Source: Batkoa obscura
Taxonomy: Eukaryota > Entomophthoromycota > Entomophthoromycetes > Entomophthorales > Batkoaceae
Reading direction: 5' to 3'
Length of the DNA stretch: 46,692 nucleotides
NCBI GenBank assembly: GCA_030770535.1
Contig: JASVEC010000121.1
Span: 1 to 46,692, forward strand
The position numbers were made by a program, and so were the translations under genes. Below, piece by piece: positions 11,704-22,012 of the stretch (its first letter is position 1; each line of letters opens with the position of its first letter). The notes under the pieces are model-generated. The model made no database searches. It was not told the DNA's origin and saw only the letters and a list, made by a program, of their open reading frames with translations.

Positions 11704-11780
11704 CTTTTCGGCTCTATGATTGATTATAATATAGCAACTTAAGTGATTGTTATGTTATAATCAACCATAGAGCCGAAAAA
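11704..11780. repeat. 77-bp near-perfect palindrome
   Basis: Arms of about 35 nt: TTTTCGGCTCTATGATTGAT... and ...ATCAACCATAGAGCCGAAAA around CTTAAG, with only a few mismatches. Read on the minus strand, the sequence entering it (TGTGAAATATTG, from 11798) resembles the end of the 464-bp repeat at 25476, so it may be a miniature derivative of that element. Confidence 0.7.
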
Positions 11781-11923
11781 CAATATTTCACAAAATTCCA
11801 TAAACTCTGGATTACTATAAATAGCTATTAAAATCAATGTAAATGAATTACAGTGTTTATACAATATGCTTCTCCCTATTACATTAAAATTTTCAAAAAA
11901 TTTATCTAAAGTTTAACTATATA

Positions 11924-11973
11924 TAGTTATAGTTATAGTTATAGTTATAGTTATAGTTATAGTTTTTTTGAAA
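11924..11973. repeat. Microsatellite (AGTTAT)n
   Basis: About seven to eight 6-bp units within the region where the 5' leader of the transposon relic should be. Confidence 0.9.
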
Positions 11974-12296
11974 ACAGCTATAAAACTGTTTAAAAAATTC
12001 TACAATAACTTAATAATTTTAGCCATTTAACAAGAGTTTATAAAATTATATAAATTAATTTCTTTAATATGCAAAGTGTAATATATATATACCTTTATAG
12101 ATGAAACTAAAAGCATTCAGTTCTTAAATTTTAAAAAATTACAGTTTACTTTATTATTTTACATGTTATTTTCAAATTAAATATTATTTATAATTAGCCA
12201 TAAACATCTTCAAATTGCAAAAAAAAAGATTTAAACATAAACATGGCCTTAGTTTCGGTCTGTAATATACAGTACAGGTATTTGATTTAAGTAAAT

Positions 12297-12322
12297 AACT
12301 ATATAACTATATAACTATATAA
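12297..12322. repeat. Short tandem repeat (AACTATAT)3
   Basis: Three 8-bp units shortly downstream of the 12388 lipase stop. Confidence 0.8.
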
Positions 12323-12387
12323 ATAGATATATTAAAAATAAATTCATGATAGTTTGTCATAATTTATTGAAATTATCTTGATTATAA

Positions 12388-13467
12388 TCAACATAAACCA
12401 CCTAACGTGATACCCCAAATTTCCAAGTGATCAAGTACTGAAGGAGTATACCATTTAGAAGCTGAACAACTAGGATCTTCTAAGTAATCGTCATTGCAAT
12501 AGACATCCTTACTCCCATTTACCCAGATCTCATTATGATGATGATGATAATCAGATATCAATTTGATCTTTGGGGGTAAGTGAGGCACTATATCATTGTT
12601 ATTAACGACTCGAGCGAAAGTAAAAGTTTGCTTATTAAAATAACGTGCAAATTCCTTATCACCCACTCTTGGTTCACCAAAAGTAAAAACTGCAAGCCTA
12701 TCGTCTTTCAAGTTTAGATTTTGTCTTAAGATTAAAGTACTTAATGTAGCTATTGCACCACCTAGACTATGACCAACAATAACCAACTTATAATCATTGT
12801 ACTTGTTTAGCAAGGTTTTTAAATCGTTAATGTACAATGGTAATACCCTCTCACTACATTGTTTAAACCCGCGATGCACTTTGTATTGTTTTTTATCAAA
12901 TATAATTGGATCTTTGAAGAATTTAGCGTCTTGAATGAAATTCCTTAACGTTGAGCTTCCACGAAAGCCTAAAGTGATTGCTTTTTTGATTTTATCAATT
13001 GCTAAATAAGCTTTAGTTTGGGTTAATGTGTCAAGGTAAGTTCCTACATGCTGAACCGGAATTTCCTTACAATGGGAACATGACCAGGCCTTTAGATTCG
13101 CGTCTTTACAATAAGCAGCTCCAGCCAATCTAGCATAATATTTGCTGGTTTGAACATCACTTACTTTCAGTTGAGATGGCATCTCAAACGCACGTGAATC
13201 AGGCATTTCTTGTGGCTCAAGTCTTACGTTTTTCTTTAAATAGTTTAAATTTTCCATCAAATTTTTAAAGTACTCATCTTCATTTGGATTCACCTCAGAA
13301 CTATTAGCGTTTAGGGTAAGTTTATTTTGATTTGATGATAATACGTTACCATTAGCAATAATAACGGTACCATTCCTAGGACCATCCCCAACCGCTTGGT
13401 ATTGGGCGATTAAAGATAAACCATATAAAAAAGTAGTAAAAACCGAACTGCTGTAGCTTAGGAGCAT
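12388..13467 (-). CDS. Secreted triacylglycerol lipase (class 3), intact
   Basis: Intronless, 359 residues. Signal peptide (about 1-21), propeptide with two NxS/T sites, mature domain from about LKVSDVQTSKYYARLAGAAYC. Triad: Ser234 (GHSLGG), Asp292 (NNDIVPHLPP), His347 (LDHLEIWG). FRGSS lies at 168-172. A run of four histidines (308-311) lies just after the lid-distal loop, as HHHH/YHHH does in the paralogues. The codons for VGHSLGG through EFARY (12638-12780) are base-for-base identical to the first lipase in the window although the rest of the gene is clearly diverged. TATA box about 70 nt upstream. Confidence 0.93.
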   Translation of the reverse strand: MLLSYSSSVFTTFLYGLSLIAQYQAVGDGPRNGTVIIANGNVLSSNQNKLTLNANSSEVNPNEDEYFKNLMENLNYLKKNVRLEPQEMPDSRAFEMPSQLKVSDVQTSKYYARLAGAAYCKDANLKAWSCSHCKEIPVQHVGTYLDTLTQTKAYLAIDKIKKAITLGFRGSSTLRNFIQDAKFFKDPIIFDKKQYKVHRGFKQCSERVLPLYINDLKTLLNKYNDYKLVIVGHSLGGAIATLSTLILRQNLNLKDDRLAVFTFGEPRVGDKEFARYFNKQTFTFARVVNNNDIVPHLPPKIKLISDYHHHHNEIWVNGSKDVYCNDDYLEDPSCSASKWYTPSVLDHLEIWGITLGGLC

Positions 13468-13537
13468 GTTTACTATATTTTAAACTATTAGATTTTAACA
13501 CCGAAGGTTAATAAATTCAATATACATTTTATAAGCC

Positions 13538-13544
13538 TTTTATA
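13538..13544 (-). promoter_or_regulatory. TATA box of the 12388 lipase
   Basis: TATAAAA on the minus strand, about 71 nt before the ATG at 13467, in the same position as in the sister genes. Confidence 0.5.
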
Positions 13545-14480
13545 CTCTCATAATGAACATATATTTGATATAGTTATACCACAGCTTTATGTTTATGTGA
13601 TGTGATTACCTGATAGAATCAGGATTAAAGAATAAGTGGGATTGCTGATTATAGACATATCCAATAGAAATACATATCTCGTAATAACTTTAACTTTCAT
13701 TACAATGTATTCCAACCCCCTATCACATTTAAATGGTCTAGCTTAATAAAATTAATTAAATAGCTACAATGACTTGAAAATAGAATAAAATATCCTACTT
13801 ATGAGAAAAAAATTAGAATCCTTTATTTTCATTAAAGAATGCTCGGTAGTATCTTGTTTTTATACTTTAAGTTAAATTAGTGATGTGAAATTCGTCAACT
13901 ACCCGAGTTTTTACTATAAAAAATGATTTCGTTTATTTGTTTTTCATATTTCTTCTTTAACATTATTTCTCTCCCTTGTTCCAATTTTTTATAATTCAAC
14001 TTGCTACCTTTAGTAACTACAGGATGGGGACGTTTAATAAGGAGGACTTAAATATCATAATACAATGAGAAAAGAAAATTAAAAATATTGATAATAGAAT
14101 TGATATAAAATAATTAAATTTTAAACAAATTTATTGAAAATATGATGAGATACATAAGTTACCATTGCTAAAATAAAGAGAACAATAAATTGACTTATAA
14201 ACTTTTAAAACAATTATATTAGCATATCAGTGTGATAGAGGGCTTTTTTGTTTATTTTTAGCATAAGTAAAATTTATTGAGTATAGTTTTCGACTTGAAT
14301 TGGCATAGCCTTAAATAAAAAAATGTATTTTAATGTTATGAAGTTCTTAATAAACATCTCATTTCTTTCATTTGTTTTTTTTAAAGCAGTTTCATAATCT
14401 CATATCATTTTTTAAAATTACAAGTTTTAACAAAAATAAAACCAGGCTTTGAAATTAATTTCTGTTTAAAATAGACGACA

Positions 14481-14576
14481 GCGATGTATTTTTTTGTTCA
14501 AGACTTTTACTGGTAATCTTTCCACTCAAATAGTGCTTGAAAAATGGAAAAAATAATGAAATCAAAAAAACATTCC
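14481..14576 (-). repeat. Miniature TIR element, degraded ends
   Basis: GCGATGTATTTTTTTG...AAACATTCC with the family core TAGTGCTTGAAAAATGG. No target duplication remains. Confidence 0.65.
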
Positions 14577-15021
14577 AGATCTTTATAATTTTATTGTTAT
14601 TTTTATTTTTATTTTATATTATAATTTACTATATCATATTACTGGATTTATTGGTTTTTTTAAATTTCATATTATAATACCTATAAATAAAAATAAAAAT
14701 TATAAATTAAAAACAGTGTATATTATAGTAACTTAGCTAATATTAATTTGAACAAAAAGTTAAATAGTAATTTGTAAAGTTGTAATAACAATTTTATTAA
14801 AAAAAATTACAAAGTTATAAAGTTGATGCATTGTTTTATAAACTGTTAATATTCTTTAATTTAAAATAATTGTATTTGCTTTTGAACTGAATTAATTACT
14901 AATATCTTATTTAAATAGATATAGTTATTGCAGTATTATAAAGCAAATTTACTATAAGTATAAAGGTTATTATTTTTAAAATTATTATGTTTAATTAAAA
15001 ATACTTTAAAAATAACGCTAC

Positions 15022-15087
15022 TTATACAAATCAGTTTAGATAAAAAAGTTAAAGTTAATCTAAACTTTTAATAGTTTTAAATAATTT
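15022..15087 (+). repeat. Dispersed repeat, partner of 10836-10902
   Basis: Inverted relative to the partner; shared ATCAGTTTAGATAAAAAAGTT. Confidence 0.45.
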
Positions 15088-15237
15088 AATACATTTAAAT
15101 AAACTATAAAATTTAATTTTACTATATACTTTAGTTATCTAAATATTATTGCATTTTGTTTTTATATAAACTTATATTATTTAACTTTTTTAACTCTTTT
15201 ATCATTATTTTATATAGTTTGTTGATAGATTTTATAT

Positions 15238-15333
15238 GATGGTGTTTTTTTGACCTTATCACTTTTTCCATCTTAAGCGCTACTTGGGTTGAAAAATTCT
15301 TAGCAAAATTCTTAAACGAAAAAATACATCCGC
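15238..15333 (+). repeat. Miniature TIR element (MITE), family M1
   Basis: GATGGTGTTTTTTTGACC...ATACATCCGC, flanked by ATAT (15234-15237, 15334-15337). Confidence 0.75.
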
Positions 15334-15760
15334 ATATAATAGCTATTTTTAGTTAAAAATATAATAAAAATATAATATACATTTCTAGATTTTTATTGTA
15401 AACTGTTTTTTTATTTCTATAAAATATTATTTCAATAAGGATTTATTTGTTTTTATCTATGTTTTATTATTGTCATTGCCAATATAGCTTCGTACTTTAT
15501 CAAATAATTTTATTATATATTCTATATATTTTTTTACCAAATTATTATGAACTTTTTTTGAACTTTTGGCTTCTCATAATTAATATAGAATAACTAAGTT
15601 TTAAGCACTAAATTTTATAAATACATTAATATTATAACATTAAAAGCTGTACTACAAATATCAATTTGTTAATATTTTTTTATTATGATATATTTTTATA
15701 AATTTAAAGCTTAAAAAATATTAGAATAGTTATAGTAAAAACTTAATCTATAATATATAT

Positions 15761-15859
15761 GGGGATGTATTTTTGTATTTAAGAATTTTACTAACAATTT
15801 TTCCGCTTAAATAGTGCTTAAAAAATCGAAAAAATAATGAAGTCAAAAAAAACACTCCC
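15761..15859 (-). repeat. Miniature TIR element (MITE), family M1
   Basis: 99 bp, GGGGATGTATTTTTG...ACACTCCC, flanked by ATAT (15757-15760, 15860-15863). Confidence 0.85.
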
Positions 15860-16402
15860 ATATGATTTAAGATAAAATATTATTAAGCTATTTAAAAACT
15901 TAAAGCTTTGGTTGTTTTATTGCAGCCTAAAACTTTTGTATAATTAATCTTTATAAAAAGCATGCTGTATTAAGTTTTAACCTATACTAATTAAGTGGAA
16001 TAAAAATAATAAAGTATTATTTAATTAGAAAATTATAATCTATTATCAAAAATCCTCATAAAAAGGTCAAAGTTATTAAAAAACTTAAAAAGTAATATAA
16101 CAAAACATATCATCTTTATAACAAAATATCATAATAATAATAATAATAATGATAAAAGCCATGATTTGAAACTAATTTTAAACTAGCATCTTTGGTTTAA
16201 TTGTAATAATTAATAAATTTGTTTATTATAACTAATAAAAGCTTTATTTTCCAAAAAAATAATACTAGCTGCTATATTAGTGCTTATGTTAAATAATAGA
16301 AAAATGTCTACCAAACTTATGATTTTGAGTATTATCTAGCATAAAATTCTGATTTAAACCTTGTTAAGCATATGTAGCTGACTATTAAACATCGTTTTGA
16401 GG

Positions 16403-16866
16403 TATGAAATCTGGTACTCAGGGTTTAGAGTCAAGAGCAGCTATTGCTGGGTTGACTACACCATAAGTCGAAAGGTCTTAGTTTATGTGACTAAGGTAGA
16501 CTTGAATTATGAGGAATAGCACGTAATAGGTTACAAGCTATATAAGACAGATAGAATAGACAATACTAATGTAAAATCTACGTAAAATACTATTAAGGAA
16601 ACTTAGTGGCTTTATTAAATGTTCGAGATATCAGGGAATAATTCAGTTAAAAAGCGTGGAGTTACTATGTTCTAAAATCTCTTCTATACTACAATGAGTA
16701 TAGATATCAAAGCAAGAGGATAATATTCTTTGAGACGAAGATAGAAATTCTTATAGTAAATCAAAATAAGAACATGGGATTAATTGTCCCTAAACTCGAG
16801 AATGTAGCAGCTTAGGCGATTATTATGCTGTGATTAACCATGGGACTGACAAAGCGATATTTCACA
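16403..16866 (-). mobile_element. 464-bp non-autonomous element (family B)
   Basis: Its reverse complement aligns end to end with 25476-25938 (shared AAATATCGCTTTGTCAG, TATAAGAATTTCTA, CAAAGAATATTAT, TGATATCTCG, TGAGTACCAGATTTCAT). Ends are imperfect inverted repeats TATGAAATCTGG / TGTGAAATATCG. Here it is flanked by GAGG at 16399-16402 and 16867-16870, a likely 4-bp target duplication. No open frame, so non-autonomous. Confidence 0.65.
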
Positions 16867-17418
16867 GAGGATGAGAAAGTGCATAGAATTGATGCTAAAA
16901 CATTTAAAGTTATTTTAAGGCAGGAACAAAAACTAATAAGCTATAGACTTATTAAAAAAGTAATATTAAGTATAACAAAAAAATAGTAAACAGTAATTAA
17001 TGCTAAAAAAAGGTCTACTAAATATTAAAATAAATAAACTGTTATATCAGTTAAAAATATAAGTAAGAAAATATATATATTTATATTTAATATTTTAAAA
17101 TATAAATTTTAAATTTTAAATATAATAATTTTAATATATTAATAAAAATTCTTATTTAAATCATTATTTTAAAGTAAACTGATTACAAAATTAAGTGAAA
17201 CTGAAGGTAGTTTACCCTCAATTCTATAAACTTAAAGTTACTTATTTTTATTCAATTTGTTTTTTAACACTTCAATATGCTAGTTGTAAAAATTTCAAAC
17301 TTATAAAACAACAAAAAATTCAAACATGTGCTTAGTATCAAAGATACTGTATAAATCTATTTAACCAAACCAATGTGAATAGACATATAATCTAAAACGA
17401 TTAAAAAAGATTTTACAG

Positions 17419-18478
17419 TTAAAAAACACCAGCTAATTTGGTACTTCAAATGCTCAAATGACCAGATATCAGAGGGATATAATATTTAGAAGCTGAATGA
17501 TTAGGATCGTCTAAATACTTACCATTGCAATAGGTATCTTTTTTATCATTTACCTAGATCTCATTATGGTGGTGGCAGTAATTAGATAAAAAATTGATCT
17601 GTGGAGGCAAATGAGGCACTGTATCGCTATTATTAACAGCTTTTGTTGAGCCGAAGCTCTGTTAATTTAAATGGCGTACAAATTCACTATCACCTACTAT
17701 TGGTTCACAATAAGTAAAAGCTGCAAATCCATTGCCCTTTGAGTCTAGATTTTGTCTTAAAACCAAAGTACTTAATATAGCTATTACACCACCTAAGCTA
17801 TGACCAACAGCTAGCTTATGGTCTTCTTTTACTTAATAATGCTTTTAACCCACCAATATACAATGATAATAGTCTATCTGTATCTGTATCTGTATCTGTA
17901 TATTGGTTAAACTCATGGTACATTATATATGCTTGCCTATCGAGTATAATCCGATCCTTGAAAAATTTACCATTTTGAATAAAATTTTTAATCTTGAACT
18001 TTCACAGAAGCGTAATACTACCACTTTCTTTTCTTTATCAATCAATAAACAAGCCTTGGGCTCTGTTGATTTATCAAAGTAAGTAGCCGCATGTTGAACT
18101 AAGATTTCTTTACAATGGGAGCATGACCAGCTCTTTAAGGTTTTAGCATTACAACAAGCTGCATCTAATAATCGAACGTAATATTTACTGATCTAAATAT
18201 CACTTACTTTCAGTTGGATTGGCGTCTCAAACATACGTGGAATGGGTTCCTCATGTGGTTCCAGTTTCACATTTTCCTTTCAAGTTTTCAATTAAGTTTT
18301 TAAAGTAAGCTTCTTCAGCCAAATTCCTATTAGTATAGTCACTTAGCTTGGACATGTTACTGTTTACTGATAGCTCGTTACCATTATAATAGCTGCTTTC
18401 AACCACTTAGCACTAGTAGGTTAAAGATAAGCCATATAACAAAGCAATAAAGGCTAGACTATCAGGCTTTAAGAGCAT
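17419..18478 (-). pseudogene. Decayed class-3 lipase
   Basis: Full-length remnant from ATG (18476-18478, followed by CTCTTAAAGCC) to a TAA at 17419. Many in-frame stops, indels and point changes: for instance the WG motif codons are lost at the C-terminus and the region before the nucleophile contains a TATCTG microsatellite. Fragments such as CKEILVQH, RFCES and GHSLGG-like codons can still be read. Damage is mostly substitutions and stops, so this is a genuinely old pseudogene, unlike the copy at 40124. Confidence 0.9.
17874..17902. repeat. Microsatellite (TATCTG)n in lipase pseudogene
   Basis: About four to five 6-bp units expanded inside former coding sequence. Confidence 0.85.
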
Positions 18479-18548
18479 ATTTTTTATATTTTGTATTGTT
18501 AATTTTGATACTGAAGGTTAATAAATATGATACTATACTCTATCAGGC

Positions 18549-18555
18549 TTTTATA
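18549..18555 (-). promoter_or_regulatory. Fossil TATA box of the 17419 lipase
   Basis: TATAAAA on the minus strand, about 71-77 nt before the former ATG, at the same place as in the intact sisters. Confidence 0.45.
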
Positions 18556-19882
18556 CTTTTTGATAAGTATTTGTTTATTATAAACACATTGTACTTTTAT
18601 ACTTGAATGGTCAGATACTATACAAAATAGAACTAAAGGGCACCTTAAATCATTTGTTACAGAAATATCCAACTGAGTTATATCTTTCTCTATAATACAA
18701 TTAAAGGTTCTTTATTTTGATTGAATTATCTTCTGCAGCTTTGTTTTTTGTCAATACATTCCATCTCCCTATCTTTATTACTGTTACTTAATCATATTAA
18801 TTAAAAACTAAACTGATTATAAAGCGGAATAGATGTTCTTATGATTGAAAAAAAAATTAGAATTTTTCATCTTTTATTAAGAATACTCAGTACCCTTAAA
18901 TTTGTTTATATTTTAAATTTAATTGATGATATGTAATTTAATTGTAACCCTATTTTTTATTGGGAAGAAGCGATTTTATTTGTTTCTATTTTTATTCTTT
19001 ATAAGTGAATACTACACATTATCAGATTTCATTATGCCTTGACCTCCATTTTAAACTCAATTATAATTATGTTTTTTATTAAGAAGGAATGGTTTCATTT
19101 ATTTATCTTGATCTTTGTTTTTTATTAAACAATACTCGGTACTATTAACTTAACTGTACTTCAGTTCTATTGTGCAAGTTTTTGCTATGAAGAAATAGTT
19201 TTTTCATTATTGGCTTTGTCTTTATTAAAGAATAGTTGTCACTTTAAATTTTATTTTACTTTTAATTTAATAATAATGCACAATTAGCTACTATCCGACT
19301 TATTATTAAGAATAAATGGTTTTTATTTATATTCATGTTTTTTGTCCATGTTTATTCTTTACTTTTATTTTTTAATTTATTTTTAATATTTAAATGTCCT
19401 ACTTAGAAACTATTCATACAACAGTTAACAATGTAATAACTATTAATGTTAGGAAATTATATGTGTAAATTTTATGCTAAAATAGTATCATATTTATTAT
19501 ATGACGTATTTGAAGCTTTCAATAATATAACAAATTTAATAAAATAAGAGCGGATGTTTTTTAAATATTTCTTCCATTTTTCAACCTGTTTTAAAAAAAC
19601 CTTAAATTTTCAAACAAAAAACACAAAAGTTTTACTACTTGAAGAGAAACAATATTACTATTTTTAATCCTTTGTTTTATGAAAAAGTAGATAAAACATT
19701 GAAATATTTAATAAATTCTATGTGAATAATAAGAATAAAGTTTAAGTTTTACAATCTTTAATACATCTCATTTTAGTTATGTTTGATAAAATCATTGATT
19801 GTATTTATAATCAAGATAATAATCCTACTATTTAATTTTTGCAATAATCCCTTTATTATCATTATGTACAAATAATATATAT
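18556..19882. other. Former lipase promoter with degenerate internal repeats
   Basis: 18750-19370 aligns with the upstream regions of the other lipases and repeats itself: several degenerate blocks of the type TTTTTATTRRGAAGRARYGRTTT followed by TTATTTRT..TTATTCTT and AATACTCRGTAC occur about every 120 bp (near 18880, 18960, 19080, 19190, 19300). 19400-19880 shows nothing clear. Confidence 0.4.
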
Positions 19883-19981
19883 GGGGATGTTTTTTTGATT
19901 TCACCACTTTTTCTATTTTTTAAGTACTATTTAAGTGGAGAGACTGTTAGTAAAATTCTTAAATAAAAAAAACACATCACC
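19883..19981 (+). repeat. Miniature TIR element abutting transposon copy 1
   Basis: 99 bp, GGGGATGTTTTTTTGATTTC...CACATCACC, flanked by ATAT (19879-19882, 19982-19985). Its right ATAT is also the left target duplication of transposon copy 1. Confidence 0.85.
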
Positions 19982-20295
19982 ATATGGGGCTGTCCTAATT
20001 GGTTTCAGAATCTACTTAGAAATTAGTCCAAATTTAAAATTTCAAGTTTGTGTCCAATATAACGGTTAAATCTAAAAAGCCTAAAATTAAATGTCTCTAT
20101 TTAAAACTTATTTTAGTTGTTTCCTTTTCTTAAATAGCTAATTTTCCTAACTATGTATTTTATGTTAGTTCTGTTAGATATTTAACAGATATATAATATA
20201 TAACTATATGATTATATAATTATATAAATACATAATTATATAAACACAGTTATTTGACTTTATTTGACTTTATTTTTTGTTGAAATAAAAATAAA

Positions 20296-21999
20296 ATGCA
20301 AACTTTCATAACTAAACTTCGAAATGGAATTTTTGAAAACTTCAATACAATAGGGAGGAGTACACAATATAAACATTGTAATTCATTTACATCAATCTTA
20401 AGAGCTACTTATAACAACCCAAGGTTTATGGAATTTTATAATAAAACAAAACAAAGAAAAGATATATTATCAAAGTTTACTATCGATAATAATAAACTTA
20501 ATCAAGTAATGTATAAAATTAGTGCTTTAAGGGAAACAGGAAACAAAAACCAGCAAGTAGCGTTATTATCAACTATAGCTTCAGTATATTCTTTTGATGA
20601 ATGTAAGAGTTTTGGGTTTAATATAAATAGAAATCAATATGATTATTCAAAAACAAGTAATAATAATAAAATATCAACATTAAAACCTATTATTAAAAAT
20701 ACAAAAAAAATTAAAGATGACCAAATTGAAACTATCATACAATATTTACTAAATGATTCAACTATTTCATCAAGATTTAATAAAAAAAATAACGATAGTA
20801 AATATTCATCAGATAATATATATATATTAAATAAAAGTAGAAGAATGATATATAGTAAATATTTGAATGATCTAAGAGATAAAGCAGTAGCTAGGTCAAC
20901 GTTCTTTAAATATATACCAAGTAATTTCAAAAATCCAGCAAGAAAAACGGATCTATGTAATATATGTACCCAGTATACAGTTAGAAAAAAGTTATTTGAA
21001 AATAAAATAAATACAGCAAAAAACAAAGCAGAGATACAAGAAATTTTCAACGAAGAAGAAAAATTATACAAATTACATAAATTCTGTGTTGATACTCAAA
21101 AAAACACATTTAATGAAACTATCAAAAAATTAAATAACAAAAGTTGTATAATAGTTTTAGATTTTAAACAAAATATGGAAATAGGAACAAGACCAGATTC
21201 AATAAATCTAGATCATTATAATAAACAAGCTATATCAGTATTAGGTTTTGGTGTATTATATTTAAAAGATGATAAAACGATAGGCAAAGTTTACTTTGAT
21301 TATTTATCTGAAATATTGAATCATGATTCAGCATATGCAGGAGATTGTTTAATCGATTTAATCTCTACAGAGCTTCTATTTAAAAAGTTTACAAAAATTA
21401 ATATATGGGCAGATACAGGAAATCATTTTAGATCCCAAGAGTTTCTACACTATATGTTTAAAGAAATTCATAAAATAAATAGTAGTTTGAATGTCAATCT
21501 TAATTTTTTTGCTGAGCATCATGGAAAAAGTATAGTTGATGGACATTTTGGAAACCTTTCAAAATGGAAAAGTAGTTTTGAAGCGTTAGGTAAAATAGAA
21601 GATATCGATCAATTAATTTCAAGATTTGAGGCTTTTATTTGTGAGCATAATAAAATTAATAACTCGACTGTTAATAATGGGAAAACAGATATAATTTTTA
21701 AAAAGTATAAAAGAAACAAAAATACAAAAAGAATAATAGAGATGCAGGGCATTAAGAAGTATTTACATTTTATTAAACATAACAATAAACTACATTGTTA
21801 TCCAGTATCTGATACATCAAAAAAAAGCGATATAGTCCCAATTAAAGTTATAGAGTCTATAGAAAACAGAAAAATTAAAAGATCGATCCCAGCTTACCTT
21901 ACGAAGATAACAGAGAATTTAAAAATTTCGATATTTACTAAGCAAGTAAGTAGTTTGTTAAATGATAGAAATAGATTGTTAAATGTTAGGATTACTTAA
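20296..21999 (+). CDS. DDE-type transposase, copy 1
   Basis: 567 residues, single exon, start preceded by TTTGTTGAAATAAAAATAAA. Lys/Asn-rich N-terminal half; a CxxC...HxxC cluster (Cys221, Cys224, His261, Cys264) that could bind zinc; then a putative catalytic core with Asp289 in CIIVLDFKQNMEIG, Asp373 in NIWADTGNHFRSQEF and Glu407 in FFAEHHGKSIVDGHFG. The short D373-E407 spacing (33 residues) is typical of DDE enzymes. The HHGKS..DG..G motif after the Glu occurs in several eukaryotic transposase superfamilies. Role: cut-and-paste of its own element and perhaps of the miniature elements. Superfamily not settled. The 142-residue antisense frame at 20643-21071 is a shadow. Confidence 0.85.
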   Translation: MQTFITKLRNGIFENFNTIGRSTQYKHCNSFTSILRATYNNPRFMEFYNKTKQRKDILSKFTIDNNKLNQVMYKISALRETGNKNQQVALLSTIASVYSFDECKSFGFNINRNQYDYSKTSNNNKISTLKPIIKNTKKIKDDQIETIIQYLLNDSTISSRFNKKNNDSKYSSDNIYILNKSRRMIYSKYLNDLRDKAVARSTFFKYIPSNFKNPARKTDLCNICTQYTVRKKLFENKINTAKNKAEIQEIFNEEEKLYKLHKFCVDTQKNTFNETIKKLNNKSCIIVLDFKQNMEIGTRPDSINLDHYNKQAISVLGFGVLYLKDDKTIGKVYFDYLSEILNHDSAYAGDCLIDLISTELLFKKFTKINIWADTGNHFRSQEFLHYMFKEIHKINSSLNVNLNFFAEHHGKSIVDGHFGNLSKWKSSFEALGKIEDIDQLISRFEAFICEHNKINNSTVNNGKTDIIFKKYKRNKNTKRIIEMQGIKKYLHFIKHNNKLHCYPVSDTSKKSDIVPIKVIESIENRKIKRSIPAYLTKITENLKISIFTKQVSSLLNDRNRLLNVRIT

Positions 22000-22012
22000 G
22001 TTATTAATAGCT

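Larger units (their letters stand above)
10980..11990 (-). mobile_element. Eroded, internally deleted relic of the 2.46-kb DNA transposon
   Basis: Minus-strand relic. 11100-11330 matches the young copies' 3' region (CATTGTAAAT, CTTATAGCCAACATTG); 11309-11445 keeps the pair AGTTAATAAATAG / CTATTTATTAACT; 11460-11690 matches the last transposase codons; 11790-11925 matches the reverse complement of the first 40 codons (CCATAAAC..TGTAAATGAATTACA). The middle of the transposase gene is gone and a 77-bp palindrome sits at the junction. Divergence is far above that among the young copies, so it is old. Outer ends are uncertain. Confidence 0.75.
13545..17418. other. Long gene-free stretch: promoter copy plus transposon debris
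   Basis: 13700-14000 aligns with the upstream regions of the 8060 and 17419 lipases (TCCAACCCCCTATCACATTTAAATGG; CTCGGTAGTATC; ATCACTAATTT on the other strand). The remainder holds three miniature elements, the repeat partner at 15022 and the 464-bp element at 16403-16866. 16870-17410 shows nothing recognisable. No gene. Confidence 0.5.

Noticed and set aside
16403-16866. Family B repeat as a solo LTR of a retroelement
   Set aside because: Ends do not read TG...CA in the usual way, they are inverted repeats, the duplication is 4 bp, and no primer-binding or polypurine tract or retroelement protein is nearby.
20643-21071. 142-residue antisense open frame, repeated at 32808-33236 and in part at 35574-35867
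   Set aside because: Lies wholly inside the transposase gene on the opposite strand; Lys/Asn-rich sense codons create Leu/Phe/Ile-rich antisense frames. It recurs only because the transposon recurs.
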